NCBI GenBank assembly: GCA_018222805.1
Contig: JAAEZQ010000006.1
Coordinates: 1-64,000, forward strand
Direction: 5' to 3'
Source of the DNA: Vibrionaceae bacterium
Lineage (GTDB): Bacteria > Pseudomonadota > Gammaproteobacteria > Enterobacterales > Vibrionaceae
Length of the DNA stretch: 64,000 nt
In this document: positions 7,854-16,567 of the stretch, piece after piece
Position numbering within the stretch: position 1 is the stretch's first letter
Layout: every line of letters begins with the position of its first letter
Notes under the pieces: model-generated
The model's database searches: none
Told to the model about the DNA's origin: nothing
The model's input: only the letters and a program-made list of their open reading frames with translations
Translations under genes and position numbers: made by a program

Positions 7854-9935
7854 ATGTTTACTAAGAGCCATTTGGCATTAGTGATCGGTGCAGTGTTAGC
7901 AGCACCTGCAGTGGCAGAAATGCAAACAGATGAGCATCTAGTCGTTGAAGGACGCGAGCTCGGCTATAAAGCGGATACCAACAGCACAGCGATGCGCATG
8001 GAAATGACGCAACTAGAAACTCCGGGGCAAGTTGCAATCATTGACGAAACCGTGATTGATGAGCAACGTGCGAGTACGCTGGGTGAAGTACTGCGTAATG
8101 ACGCGAGTGTGAGCGCTGGCGGCACTAGTCGCAACCGTGAACGTTTCTCGCTACGTGGGTTTGAACTAAGCAGTTCTGATGGCTTCCTAAAAGATGGTCG
8201 CCAACACTGGTCACATTATCGTCAGCCAATTGAGCTTTTAGAGCGTGTTGAAGTTTTAAAAGGCCCATCTGGCTTGCTTTACGGTAAGTCTGAGCCGGGT
8301 GGTTTAGTAAACATGGTTTCTAAGAAACCAACAGCAAAAACACAAGTAAGCCTGAGCCAAGACATCGGCTCGAACGAGCATTCACGTACAGTGCTTGATG
8401 TAAGTGGCTCTTTAAACGAAGCGGAGACGCTGCGTGCTCGAGCGATTTTAGCGAAGGAGAACTACAGTTCTTGGCGCACTTACGGGGATGGTACAAAGCC
8501 TCAAACCGATCGTTTTGTTGGTGGTTTAGTTGCTGAGTATGACATTACCGAAAACGTTATGGTGTCAGCGCACTATGACCGTACAAAAGATGAAGGTAGC
8601 GTAGATTCAGGTGCTTACGTCGTAAATGGTAAGCCTCAGTTAGGTGAAAAATACATTTGGGACGCGCAATGGTCAAAGATCGATAACGACGTCGAAAACT
8701 ATGGCATCGATATTAATGCGCAAGTAATTGAGAGCGTTAATGTGAAAGCGGGATACAACCGCCAAGACTTTGAGCGTTTTGACGTAGAGTCTTACCCGAA
8801 GTTCAATAAATACGATGTAGATAACGTCATTGTTCACCGTGGTAATGATCGTTCAGATAACTGGGTGTTTGACACCGCCTATTTAGATGTTACGACAGAC
8901 TTTGCTTTATTTGGTACCGAAAACACACTATTAGTCGGAGCTAACTACTTAGATTACAGTTACGATCGCTTTATGGCGTTTCATAATGAAGCGAAGATTG
9001 CTCCGGGAGAAACGGTGCCAAAGCCTGGTTATCGTAGTTCGAGAAAATGGCCAACGAGCGAATACGATACTTGGGGAATCTACGCGCAGAATATGATGAC
9101 CATCAATGATTATTGGCAGCTACTTGCGGGTGTTCGTTATGATGAAAAACGTAGTGATGGGTTAACAGAGAGCCAAGTATCTCCGAAGTTTGGTGTGACT
9201 TTCCACCCAACATCGAATGGCTCTATTTATGCTCAATACTCTGAGAGTTTTATGCCACAAGGGCAGGTAAACGGTGAGGATTATACTAACGATGGTGAAG
9301 AGCTAGACGCGGAACGCGGCATTTCTTACGAAGTTGGTACGAAGTGGGAGTTGTTTGATCAACGTCTTTACTTAACAGGCGCTCTATTTGATATCACCTT
9401 AGAGAACGTAAAGCTAACGGTTGATGCGCCAAATAATCCGGGCAAAGAGACGATTACGCAAGATGGCGAGCAAGTTCACCGTGGAGCAGAAATCTTAGCG
9501 CAGGGCTTTGTGACGGATAAGCTTTCGCTTACTGCTTCTGCAATGTATTTAGATGCAGAGATTACACAAAGTAAACATTACAAAGGCAACCGTCCGGTAG
9601 ATGTACCTGAGTTCTCGGCGAGTGTTTGGTCTAGCTACAAAGTGCAAGACAACACCAACCTAAACCTAGGTTTGATTTATGAAGGTGAGCGCTACGGAGA
9701 TGAAGCGAACACATTCGAAAAAGATGGGTATGCACGCATTGATATGGGTGTGTCATACAAGCATAAGTACGACGAAAACTTGGATATTATTGCTCGATTC
9801 AATGTAGAAAACCTATTTGATACAGAGTACTTAGCGGGCGGTGGTAGTACTGACCCTCTAGAGTATGAGGGAGCGAGCGGTGTAGTGGTTGGTGAAGGCC
9901 GCAACTACATGGCGACAATCCAGTTTAAGTACTGA
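7854..9935 (+). CDS. peuA: TonB-dependent siderophore receptor (PeuA-like)
   Basis: A 693-residue outer-membrane receptor with a signal peptide ending at AVA-EM (1-22). A TonB-box-like stretch (EHLVVEG) follows, then a plug domain with ERFSLRGF and the conserved VEVLKGPSGLLYGKSEPGG segment (about 135-155), and a 22-strand barrel ending in an aromatic residue (QFKY). It belongs to the FhuA/FpvA-type siderophore receptor branch. Position after the two-component genes and before the TonB2 cluster matches peuA of V. parahaemolyticus, which imports ferric enterobactin. The ligand is inferred from that match. A Fur box precedes it. Confidence 0.88.
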   Translation: MFTKSHLALVIGAVLAAPAVAEMQTDEHLVVEGRELGYKADTNSTAMRMEMTQLETPGQVAIIDETVIDEQRASTLGEVLRNDASVSAGGTSRNRERFSLRGFELSSSDGFLKDGRQHWSHYRQPIELLERVEVLKGPSGLLYGKSEPGGLVNMVSKKPTAKTQVSLSQDIGSNEHSRTVLDVSGSLNEAETLRARAILAKENYSSWRTYGDGTKPQTDRFVGGLVAEYDITENVMVSAHYDRTKDEGSVDSGAYVVNGKPQLGEKYIWDAQWSKIDNDVENYGIDINAQVIESVNVKAGYNRQDFERFDVESYPKFNKYDVDNVIVHRGNDRSDNWVFDTAYLDVTTDFALFGTENTLLVGANYLDYSYDRFMAFHNEAKIAPGETVPKPGYRSSRKWPTSEYDTWGIYAQNMMTINDYWQLLAGVRYDEKRSDGLTESQVSPKFGVTFHPTSNGSIYAQYSESFMPQGQVNGEDYTNDGEELDAERGISYEVGTKWELFDQRLYLTGALFDITLENVKLTVDAPNNPGKETITQDGEQVHRGAEILAQGFVTDKLSLTASAMYLDAEITQSKHYKGNRPVDVPEFSASVWSSYKVQDNTNLNLGLIYEGERYGDEANTFEKDGYARIDMGVSYKHKYDENLDIIARFNVENLFDTEYLAGGGSTDPLEYEGASGVVVGEGRNYMATIQFKY

Positions 9936-9951
9936 TAACAATCTGATTAAT

Positions 9952-9977
9952 AAAGGGGAAGGATCGTATTCCCCTTT
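9952..9977 (+). terminator. Hairpin between receptor and TonB2 genes (possible attenuator)
   Basis: A 9-bp perfect stem (AAAGGGGAA / TTCCCCTTT) with an 8-base loop is followed by AGTCGTTTTTA, a weak T tract. It probably reduces but does not abolish read-through into the downstream operon, whose first gene starts 33 bases later. Confidence 0.6.
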
Positions 9978-10009
9978 AGTCGTTTTTAGGAAATAGCAGT
10001 TTAACTCGT

Positions 10010-10777
10010 ATGAATCTAATCAAATTAAGTATCGCTCTGTTGATTTCATCGGCCCTGATTCCCGTTCACGCGGAAAATCTCAGCGATGCACAAGCAGTGC
10101 AAAGTAAAACCAATCAAGCATCAGCGGCCAGTCAAAAACGTATTGATACCAGTGCAGAAAAGGCGTTGACCTTGGAAGCAGAAATCGAACAGCTGCAAGA
10201 AGAAGTCAGCAATTTAAAGATTTATCGCGATCACCTTACCAGTCTCGTGAATAGTCAGAATCAAGAAGTAGATAACTTGAATGACCAAATCGAGCAAATT
10301 GCGCACACCCGTCAAGGTGTTGTGCCGTTGATGTATCACATGCTTGATGGGTTAAAAGAGATCGTGGCGAACGATAAGCCGATTCGTAAAGCACAACGCG
10401 AAGAGCGTATTGCGAAGCTTGATTCGATGATGACTCGTGCGGACGTTGCTGATGCAGAAAAGTTTCGCCGAATTCTGGAAGCGTACCAAATCGAAATGGA
10501 TTACGGCACTCGACTTGGCGTTTACCAAGGCAAAATTGATTTATCGGCGAACGAAAAAGTTGAAGCGGATGTCCTCTATTTAGGACGCGTATCGTTGATC
10601 GCACGTAGCTTATCCGGAGAAACGTTCTGGAGCTGGTCGCAACAGCAGAAGGCCTGGCAACCTCTTGGTTCTGAACAAAAAACAGAGTTGGATAAAGCGT
10701 TTGCCATGGCAAACAAACAAATTGCACCGAGCATGTTAACGCTGCCAGTGTCCCTAACCGTTGCGGAGGGCAAGTAA
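10010..10777 (+). CDS. DUF3450 family periplasmic protein of TonB2 cluster
   Basis: A 255-residue exported protein. The signal peptide runs to about residue 21 (ending PVHA). A long coiled coil covers residues 40-105, and a mixed C-terminal domain with WSWSQQQKAW follows. DUF3450 proteins are found as the first gene of Vibrio TonB2-type clusters next to TtpC, and presumably act in the periplasmic part of the energy-transfer complex. It is followed by ttpC with no intergenic gap. No promoter is obvious apart from read-through from the receptor gene. Exact function is unknown. Confidence 0.8.
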   Translation: MNLIKLSIALLISSALIPVHAENLSDAQAVQSKTNQASAASQKRIDTSAEKALTLEAEIEQLQEEVSNLKIYRDHLTSLVNSQNQEVDNLNDQIEQIAHTRQGVVPLMYHMLDGLKEIVANDKPIRKAQREERIAKLDSMMTRADVADAEKFRRILEAYQIEMDYGTRLGVYQGKIDLSANEKVEADVLYLGRVSLIARSLSGETFWSWSQQQKAWQPLGSEQKTELDKAFAMANKQIAPSMLTLPVSLTVAEGK

Positions 10778-12145
10778 ATGATCAAAAAATGGTTATCGGT
10801 TGCATTAATCTCGAGCGCTGCGTTGATGCCTTACACTACGTTTGCCAGTGACACTTTGTTGCAAAAAGCGCAGCAGGAAAATCGTCAACAGCAATCACAC
10901 AACGTAACGCGTGAAGCTGGTTTTAAACAATCAGAACAAGAGTTGAAGTCGATTAAAAATCAACTGGCGGCAGAGCGCGCCGCTTTACAAGCCGAGGCGG
11001 ACGCCTTGAGTGCGACGTTCAGTGAAAATGAAGCTGAGTTGGCACAACTTGAAGAGAAACTTCGTTTAGAGACAGGCAGTCTTGGTGAGCTATTCGGTGT
11101 TGTGCGTCAGAATGCAAAAGAGCTTGAGTCTGAACTTAAACATTCCGTAACGGGTGTTGACCGCAATACCTACCAGAAAGACATGGAGGCTATTGTTGCT
11201 GCGACTTCGCTGCCTACTTTGTCACAACTTCAGGCCATGTGGCGCAGCATGGAAGAGCAAGTGAAGGCAAGTGGTGAGCTGGCTAATGTATCGTTCACAT
11301 TGCTGGATGGTGAAGGCCGTGAGCAGACGATTACGGGTGTTCGCCTTGGCGCGATGGCGTTACTGGATGACAACGGTTATGTGAATTGGAACGGTCAGCG
11401 TGGCGATGCAGTTAATTACCTTCGTCAGCCTGAAAATGGTCCGACAGCAAGCACACTCACTTCAGGTGACCTAGATAGCATTGTTATTGATCCATCACGC
11501 GGCATCCTTTTGGAGCAACTTGCGAACTCGCCAACACTGCAAGATCGCCTCAGCGCTGGTGGTGTAGTGGGTAAGATCATTCTTGGCTTACTAGCTATCG
11601 GTTTGATTATTGCGCTCGTTCGTGGCGTATCACTAATGGTTGCGCGTCAGAAGATTGCACAGCAACTGAAGAGCCCTACTCAGCCACAAGATAATCCATT
11701 GGGTCGTGTCCTGGCGGTGTATCACAAAGACAAACACCGCAGTGTAGAAGCATTAGAATTGCGTCTTCTTGAAGCGGTGGTTGATGAGCAGACGCACCTA
11801 GAAAAAGGTTTGTCGATGTTGAAACTGTTGGCGGCACTGGCTCCAATGCTTGGTCTGCTTGGAACCGTAACAGGCATGATCGAAACCTTCCAGGTGATCA
11901 CTCAGTTTGGTAACGGCGATCCAAAAGTCATGGCGGGTGGTATTTCAATGGCGCTTGTAACGACTGTACTTGGTCTGGTTGCCGCAATGCCTCTGCTTTT
12001 GGCTCACAATGTTTTGAGCTCGCAAGCGGAAAACATTCGCAATATTCTTGAGAAGCAAGGTATTGGCTTAGTTGCAGAACAGGCTGAGCGTGATATGCCA
12101 CAAGGAAAAAGCAAAGTGAATACAGTCGCGGAGAATGCAGCGTAA
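10778..12145 (+). CDS. ttpC: TtpC, MotA/TolQ/ExbB-domain protein of TonB2 system
   Basis: A 455-residue inner-membrane protein that is longer than ordinary ExbB. It has a signal peptide (1-23), a periplasmic coiled coil (about 30-120), a periplasmic globular part, a membrane segment near 262-285, a cytoplasmic loop, and the MotA/TolQ/ExbB channel signature (LAPMLGLLGTVTGMIETF, about 350-367) with two more membrane helices. In Vibrio, TtpC is essential for TonB2-dependent but not TonB1-dependent siderophore uptake. Its stop codon overlaps the exbB2 start by one base, placing it in a tightly packed operon. Confidence 0.9.
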   Translation: MIKKWLSVALISSAALMPYTTFASDTLLQKAQQENRQQQSHNVTREAGFKQSEQELKSIKNQLAAERAALQAEADALSATFSENEAELAQLEEKLRLETGSLGELFGVVRQNAKELESELKHSVTGVDRNTYQKDMEAIVAATSLPTLSQLQAMWRSMEEQVKASGELANVSFTLLDGEGREQTITGVRLGAMALLDDNGYVNWNGQRGDAVNYLRQPENGPTASTLTSGDLDSIVIDPSRGILLEQLANSPTLQDRLSAGGVVGKIILGLLAIGLIIALVRGVSLMVARQKIAQQLKSPTQPQDNPLGRVLAVYHKDKHRSVEALELRLLEAVVDEQTHLEKGLSMLKLLAALAPMLGLLGTVTGMIETFQVITQFGNGDPKVMAGGISMALVTTVLGLVAAMPLLLAHNVLSSQAENIRNILEKQGIGLVAEQAERDMPQGKSKVNTVAENAA

Positions 12146-12699
12146 TGGAGCAGATCTTACTCAACACATTGGGTTTGATCAGCGAAGATTGGGCCACAAC
12201 ATTGATGAGCTTTATGCAGCAAGGTGGCCAGATCTTATGGTGGCTGGCCGCCGTAGTTGCGGTGTGCTGGTTATTGGTCATGGAGCGGGTGATTTACCTG
12301 ACAACGGTTTTTCCTAAGGTAAAAGTAGAACTCCGTGACCAGTGGCTGGCAAGGTCAGAACATCACTCTTGGTACGCGCATCAAATCCGCGAAGGATGGA
12401 TTGCAAAGGCGCACATTGATTTGCGTCAGAACTTATCAACGATCAAGTTGCTTGTGGCTATTTGCCCAATGCTTGGCTTGTTAGGTACGGTGACGGGCAT
12501 GATTACCGTGTTTGATGTTATGGCTTCACAGGGCAGCAGCAATCCAAAATTGATGGCTTCTGGCATCTCGCTTGCGACCTTACCGACTATGGCTGGAATG
12601 GTAGCGGCGCTGGCGGGGATGTTTGTTCATGCACGATTAAGCAAAGTGTGTGAGCGCAGAGCCATCCAATTAGAACAATCTTTAAGGAGTCAGAAGTGA
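12145..12699 (+). CDS. exbB2: ExbB2 proton-channel subunit
   Basis: A 184-residue inner-membrane protein with three hydrophobic helices (about 30-55, 95-115 and 140-165). The MotA/TolQ/ExbB signature ICPMLGLLGTVTGMITVFD lies at about 107-125. With ExbD2 it uses the proton gradient to energise TonB2. It is shorter than enterobacterial ExbB (about 240 residues), as expected for this subfamily. Start and stop codons overlap the genes on both sides, so it is translationally coupled. Confidence 0.92.
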   Translation: MEQILLNTLGLISEDWATTLMSFMQQGGQILWWLAAVVAVCWLLVMERVIYLTTVFPKVKVELRDQWLARSEHHSWYAHQIREGWIAKAHIDLRQNLSTIKLLVAICPMLGLLGTVTGMITVFDVMASQGSSNPKLMASGISLATLPTMAGMVAALAGMFVHARLSKVCERRAIQLEQSLRSQK

Positions 12700-13100
12700 G
12701 ACTCGGACGCAGACCTAACCAACAAGATGAAGCTCAAGTCGATTTAACTTCCATGCTTGATATCGTGTTCATCATGTTGATTTTCTTTATTGTTACTAGC
12801 TCATTTGTTCGTGAGTCAGGGGTAGAAGTCAATCGCCCGCAGGCTTCAAACGTGGTGAGCCAGAAGGACGCTGGTATTTTTATCGCGGTAACGGCAGCAA
12901 ACGATGTGTATATTGACAAGCGTTTGGTCGATATCGAGCGTGTAGAAGCGTCTATCGAGCATTTGCTGCTTGATCAGCCTGATGCATCACTCGTCATTCA
13001 GGCGGATGAACATGCATATAACGGCACCGTTGTAAAAGTGATGGATGCGGCTAAAGGTGCTGGCGTTAAGAGCATTGCATTGGCAGCGGAGACACCTTAA
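12696..13100 (+). CDS. exbD2: ExbD2 proton-channel subunit
   Basis: A 134-residue ExbD/TolR protein. One N-terminal membrane helix (about 18-38) contains the essential aspartate in LTSMLDIVFIMLIFF; a periplasmic domain follows. It begins with GTG at 12696, overlapping the exbB2 stop codon by four bases, with AAGGAG just upstream. It partners ExbB2 and TonB2. Confidence 0.92.
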   Translation: MRLGRRPNQQDEAQVDLTSMLDIVFIMLIFFIVTSSFVRESGVEVNRPQASNVVSQKDAGIFIAVTAANDVYIDKRLVDIERVEASIEHLLLDQPDASLVIQADEHAYNGTVVKVMDAAKGAGVKSIALAAETP

Positions 13101-13720
13101 TGGGGAGGCTGTTACTTGCATTACCCGTGTCGCTATTGATCTCAGTCAGCTTGTTTAGCTTTATGGCTTGGATGGTTGACAATGGAAAACAACGCGCCCC
13201 AAAAGCTTCTGAAGCGGTGCGATTTGACATGGTGATGGTGGAAAACGATGCAGATGTGCAGCGTCGCCAACGCTCTGTGCCTGAGCAACCTGAACCGCCG
13301 AAAGCACCAGAGCCGATGGACTTGTCTCAAGCGAATACGCAAGTGGAGCCAATGAGCCAAGTGACGCCCACCAGTGCTTTGGGCTTAAATACTGCGTTAG
13401 ATGGTATTGCGATTAGCGCCCCAAATCTAAAAGGTTCCATGAGCAATCAGCAAGCATTACCTTTGTACCGTGTTGAGCCGCGTTATCCAAGTAAAGCGCT
13501 CAAGCGAAAAGTCGAAGGCTATGTTGTTATGCGCTTTACTATTGATGAGACTGGTCGGCCGAAAGACATTGAAGTGATCGCTGCTGAACCCAGTCGGATG
13601 TTTGAGCGAGAGGCGATACGTGCACTTAAGAAGTGGAAATATCAGCCAAAAGTTGAGAATGGTGTGTCAATTGAGCAGATTGGCCAAACTGTAAGACTGG
13701 AGTTCAAGTTAAATAAATGA
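13100..13720 (+). CDS. tonB2: TonB2 energy transducer
   Basis: A 206-residue TonB protein. One N-terminal membrane helix (about 5-25) is followed by a short proline-rich spacer (PEQPEPPKAPEP, near 55-70) and a C-terminal TonB domain (about 120-205) containing YPSKALKRKVEGYVVMRF. The spacer is shorter than in TonB1 proteins, typical of Vibrio TonB2. It links the ExbB2/ExbD2/TtpC complex to outer-membrane receptors such as the one encoded upstream. It overlaps its neighbours by one and four bases. Confidence 0.92.
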   Translation: MGRLLLALPVSLLISVSLFSFMAWMVDNGKQRAPKASEAVRFDMVMVENDADVQRRQRSVPEQPEPPKAPEPMDLSQANTQVEPMSQVTPTSALGLNTALDGIAISAPNLKGSMSNQQALPLYRVEPRYPSKALKRKVEGYVVMRFTIDETGRPKDIEVIAAEPSRMFEREAIRALKKWKYQPKVENGVSIEQIGQTVRLEFKLNK

Positions 13721-14889
13721 TGAAGAAATTCCTAATTAGTGCCGTCTTGAGCTTAAGTGCCTTTACTACCACCGCGAGCGAGTTAAGTCAGTATACCGCT
13801 ACCCGTGTCCAGCAGGCGCATAATATGGCGCAAGAGGATAACCTCAAAGAGGCCATTTCGACGCTTGAAGCATTAGATCTTTCTCGTGGCTATGATAAGG
13901 CTTTTGTCGCTCGTATGCTGGGTATTTTCTATTGGCAAAACCAGCAAATTAAGCCAGCTATTAAACAGATTGAGTATGCGGTTAATAGTGGTTTGTTACA
14001 AGATGAACAAGCGTGGCAAACCCGTAAGATGCTGGCTGATATGTTACTTAACGAGCAACAATTTTCCAAAGCGTTACCGCACTATTATGCGTTAAGCAAG
14101 ACGGTGCCTAAAAATCAGAAAGCCCATGATGTTTGGTTGCGCATCGCACAATCTCATTATCAGCTCAGTGAGTGGTACAAAGTGATTTCAGCGATGGGGT
14201 GTTACGAGCAGTTCGGGCAGCCTGACAAGACTGGTCCGCTTTCGATCAAGCTTTCTGCTGAGCTGGAACTCAAAAAGTGGAAGCCAGCGATTGGCACAAT
14301 AAAGCGTTTGATTGCTATTGAACCTGTACGCGTGGAATGGTGGCGTCAATTGGTCGCTTTACATCTACGCATTGAAGATAATAAACGGGCTTTAGACTCT
14401 TTAGCTCTTGCTAAGCTGCAGGGAGTAAAACTTAGTCAAGATGACTTGAAGCTGTTGGCCCAACTTTATGCTAATCGTGGAATCCCAGAACGTGCTGCAT
14501 TGGTCTTAAACGAACTGCATGAGATTAACTCAGACAGCAAACTGAAGGCACAGCAAGCGACTTACTGGCAAATGGCCAAAGAGTGGGATAAGTCGATGGA
14601 TAGCTGGCGAGTGGCTGCAAGACTTGATTCTCAGTACTACTGGAACTTTTCTCAGTTATTGGTGCAAGAAGGCCATTATCAACAAGCGTTAGCCGTACTC
14701 GATAAAGTTTCTGGCCGAAAAGCCGATGTCGCACTTATCAAAGCTCGAGCTTATTACAAGTTGAAGCGTATAGATGATGCCCTTGCGAACGCTAAAAGAT
14801 CTTATGCAATGAAACCATCAGATCAGGCAAAAAGCTGGGTGACTTACCTATCTCAACTTCGTAGAGCAGAGTCCAGTTTAAACTCTTAG
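13717..14889 (+). CDS. Exported TPR protein, last gene of TonB2 operon
   Basis: A 390-residue exported protein with a signal peptide (1-20, ending TTAS) and repeated helical pairs across the whole length that read as tetratricopeptide repeats (for example around residues 45-110, 240-275 and 320-375). Such a protein is always the terminal gene of TonB2 clusters in Vibrio, and probably serves as a periplasmic scaffold. Its ATG overlaps the tonB2 stop codon by four bases, and a strong terminator follows. Confidence 0.82.
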   Translation: MMKKFLISAVLSLSAFTTTASELSQYTATRVQQAHNMAQEDNLKEAISTLEALDLSRGYDKAFVARMLGIFYWQNQQIKPAIKQIEYAVNSGLLQDEQAWQTRKMLADMLLNEQQFSKALPHYYALSKTVPKNQKAHDVWLRIAQSHYQLSEWYKVISAMGCYEQFGQPDKTGPLSIKLSAELELKKWKPAIGTIKRLIAIEPVRVEWWRQLVALHLRIEDNKRALDSLALAKLQGVKLSQDDLKLLAQLYANRGIPERAALVLNELHEINSDSKLKAQQATYWQMAKEWDKSMDSWRVAARLDSQYYWNFSQLLVQEGHYQQALAVLDKVSGRKADVALIKARAYYKLKRIDDALANAKRSYAMKPSDQAKSWVTYLSQLRRAESSLNS

Positions 14890-14935
14890 ATAGCTTTCTA
14901 TGACCCGTCCTGATATGGGTTGACACTTTTTAACT

Positions 14936-14972
14936 AAAACGCTCGATGTACTTCATCGGGCGTTTTGTATTT
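14936..14972 (+). terminator. Terminator of the TonB2 operon
   Basis: A 13-bp stem (AAAACGCTCGATG / CATCGGGCGTTTT, one G-T pair) is followed by a T-rich tail. Confidence 0.88.
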
Positions 14973-15449
14973 TTAACTCCTCAACTTCCAATAATATACA
15001 GAATTTAAGCAACTGAGTTAGGTTGAGGTGTCAGTATTAAACCAGTAAAAATAGCAAATTTACCTATAGAATATTGGTAATCTCAATACAATACACTGTA
15101 TTCATTAATCAAAGATCTCCAATCCAAACTCTCTAGTTTTTATTTAACCATACCTCATACTGCAAATATCACGACTCATAATATTGGTATTGATAGAGTT
15201 AAAATTAACAAATGTTGGGGCATTGAGAGAAGTAGCACGGGAAAAAGTACAAAATTTATGCATAACTGTGAAAAGTTCACTATTTTTATGTGATCTCAGT
15301 CAAGGATTAACCAGTAAGTAGATCGGTTGCATAATAAGTTGTTTGTTTTATTTAAATTTCATTACTACGTTGTTAGTTATTCGTTGCAAGTGATGCAGGT
15401 TATTCTGTTTTTGAACGAATCGGCACAAACAACTATATGGATGTTAACA
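14973..15449. other. Long AT-rich promoter region of the porin gene
   Basis: These 477 bases hold no ORF with coding character; the frame that runs into the porin from 15327 lacks a binding site. Visible elements are two copies of AATATTGGTA (15068-15077 and 15180-15189), a perfect 5-3-5 palindrome GTGAAAAGTTCAC (15268-15280), and TGTGATCTCAGTCAAG (15289-15304), a degraded CRP-like half site. The length suggests multi-input regulation of the porin. Confidence 0.5.
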
Positions 15450-16466
15450 ATGAAAATGAAAGCTCTAGCCGTAGCAGTGGCGGCACTAGCATGTGGTACA
15501 CAGGCATTCGCAGCAGAAGTTTACAACAGCGATGGGACATCTTTATCAATCGGCGGTCATGTATCTGTGGGCGTGGGTGAGTATTATGATGAGGACGTAA
15601 AAGTTCACCAAGTATCTCCTCGTATCAACGTTGCGGGCAAAAAAGACATCGGCAATGGTGTGACTGTTGACGCTAAAGGTGAATGGGCGCTTAACTACTT
15701 AAACGGTGGTGAAGAGTCTTTCTCTACTCGTCTTGGTTACATCGGTGCAACTCATGAACAACTTGGTCGTTTAGTTGTTGGTACACAATGGACACCATAC
15801 TACGACATAGCTGGTGTGGCAGATATGCCTATCGCGTTTGCCAACGATTTCTTATACCCAGATGAAATGTACGAAGTTGGTTCTGCTCGTGGCGAAAAAA
15901 TGCTTAGCTACCGTAAAGGCTTCCAATTCGGTGACGGTTTTGGTTTTAACCTAGGGCTAGCTTGGCAAGGTCAAAACGAAGATTACGATGACCGTGGTCA
16001 AGTTTCTCTTAGCACTGAGCTAGCTGGCTTTGGTCTTGGCTATGCATACAGTGGTGGTGACCTAGATATGGGCAGTTCAACAGAAACTGCAGAATCACAT
16101 ATTTTCTCAGTGAAATACGGCTTATATGGCTCTGGTCTGTACGCAGCGTTTGTGTACGGCATGAATGATTATGCTTTCACTTGGGAAATTGATCCAGTAA
16201 ATGAAATAGATAAGCTATTCAAAGAAACGTCACAACTTGAAGCCTTGATAGCATATGGAGTGAACGACTGGACATTCAGTGTAAACTACGAGTCTGTTGA
16301 CGATGAAGATGCAAATGACACACTTTACAGTCAAATGGCTCTACAAGCAGAGTACGCAGTAACGCCATCGTTCTACACCTTTGCAGGTTACCAAATCGAT
16401 TTAGGTAATGATATCGACGTAGAGGAGAATGACAACTGGACTGTTGGTGCTCGTTACTACTTCTAA
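15450..16466 (+). CDS. Gram-negative general porin
   Basis: A 338-residue outer-membrane porin. The signal peptide is MKMKALAVAVAALACGTQAFA (cleavage before AEVYN), followed by an acidic, glycine- and tyrosine-rich 16-strand barrel. The loop-3 region VGTQWTPYYDIAG is typical of Vibrio OmpU/OmpC-like porins, and the protein ends GARYYF with the required terminal phenylalanine. I chose ATG 15450 because it starts a canonical signal peptide; longer readings add an unlikely hydrophobic N-terminus. It is monocistronic with a terminator. Which of the many Vibrio porins it is cannot be settled here. Confidence 0.85.
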   Translation: MKMKALAVAVAALACGTQAFAAEVYNSDGTSLSIGGHVSVGVGEYYDEDVKVHQVSPRINVAGKKDIGNGVTVDAKGEWALNYLNGGEESFSTRLGYIGATHEQLGRLVVGTQWTPYYDIAGVADMPIAFANDFLYPDEMYEVGSARGEKMLSYRKGFQFGDGFGFNLGLAWQGQNEDYDDRGQVSLSTELAGFGLGYAYSGGDLDMGSSTETAESHIFSVKYGLYGSGLYAAFVYGMNDYAFTWEIDPVNEIDKLFKETSQLEALIAYGVNDWTFSVNYESVDDEDANDTLYSQMALQAEYAVTPSFYTFAGYQIDLGNDIDVEENDNWTVGARYYF

Positions 16467-16510
16467 TCAATAGGACAGTATCTACTGCCTAAACCATATT
16501 GATTGCATTA

Positions 16511-16541
16511 ACGCCTACTTGTTGTAAGTAGGCGTTTTTAT
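16511..16541 (+). terminator. Terminator of the porin gene
   Basis: A 10-bp perfect stem (ACGCCTACTT / AAGTAGGCGT) with a GTTGT loop is followed by a T tract. Confidence 0.9.
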
Positions 16542-16567
16542 TTCTGCTTGACTTAAACCATTTGAAC

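Noticed and set aside
10236-10727. 163-residue antisense frame inside the DUF3450 gene
   Set aside because: Composition is that of a shadow frame; the plus-strand gene has a signal peptide and conserved neighbours.
15327-15449. N-terminal extension of the porin
   Set aside because: It would bury the signal peptide behind 41 hydrophobic residues and has no binding site.
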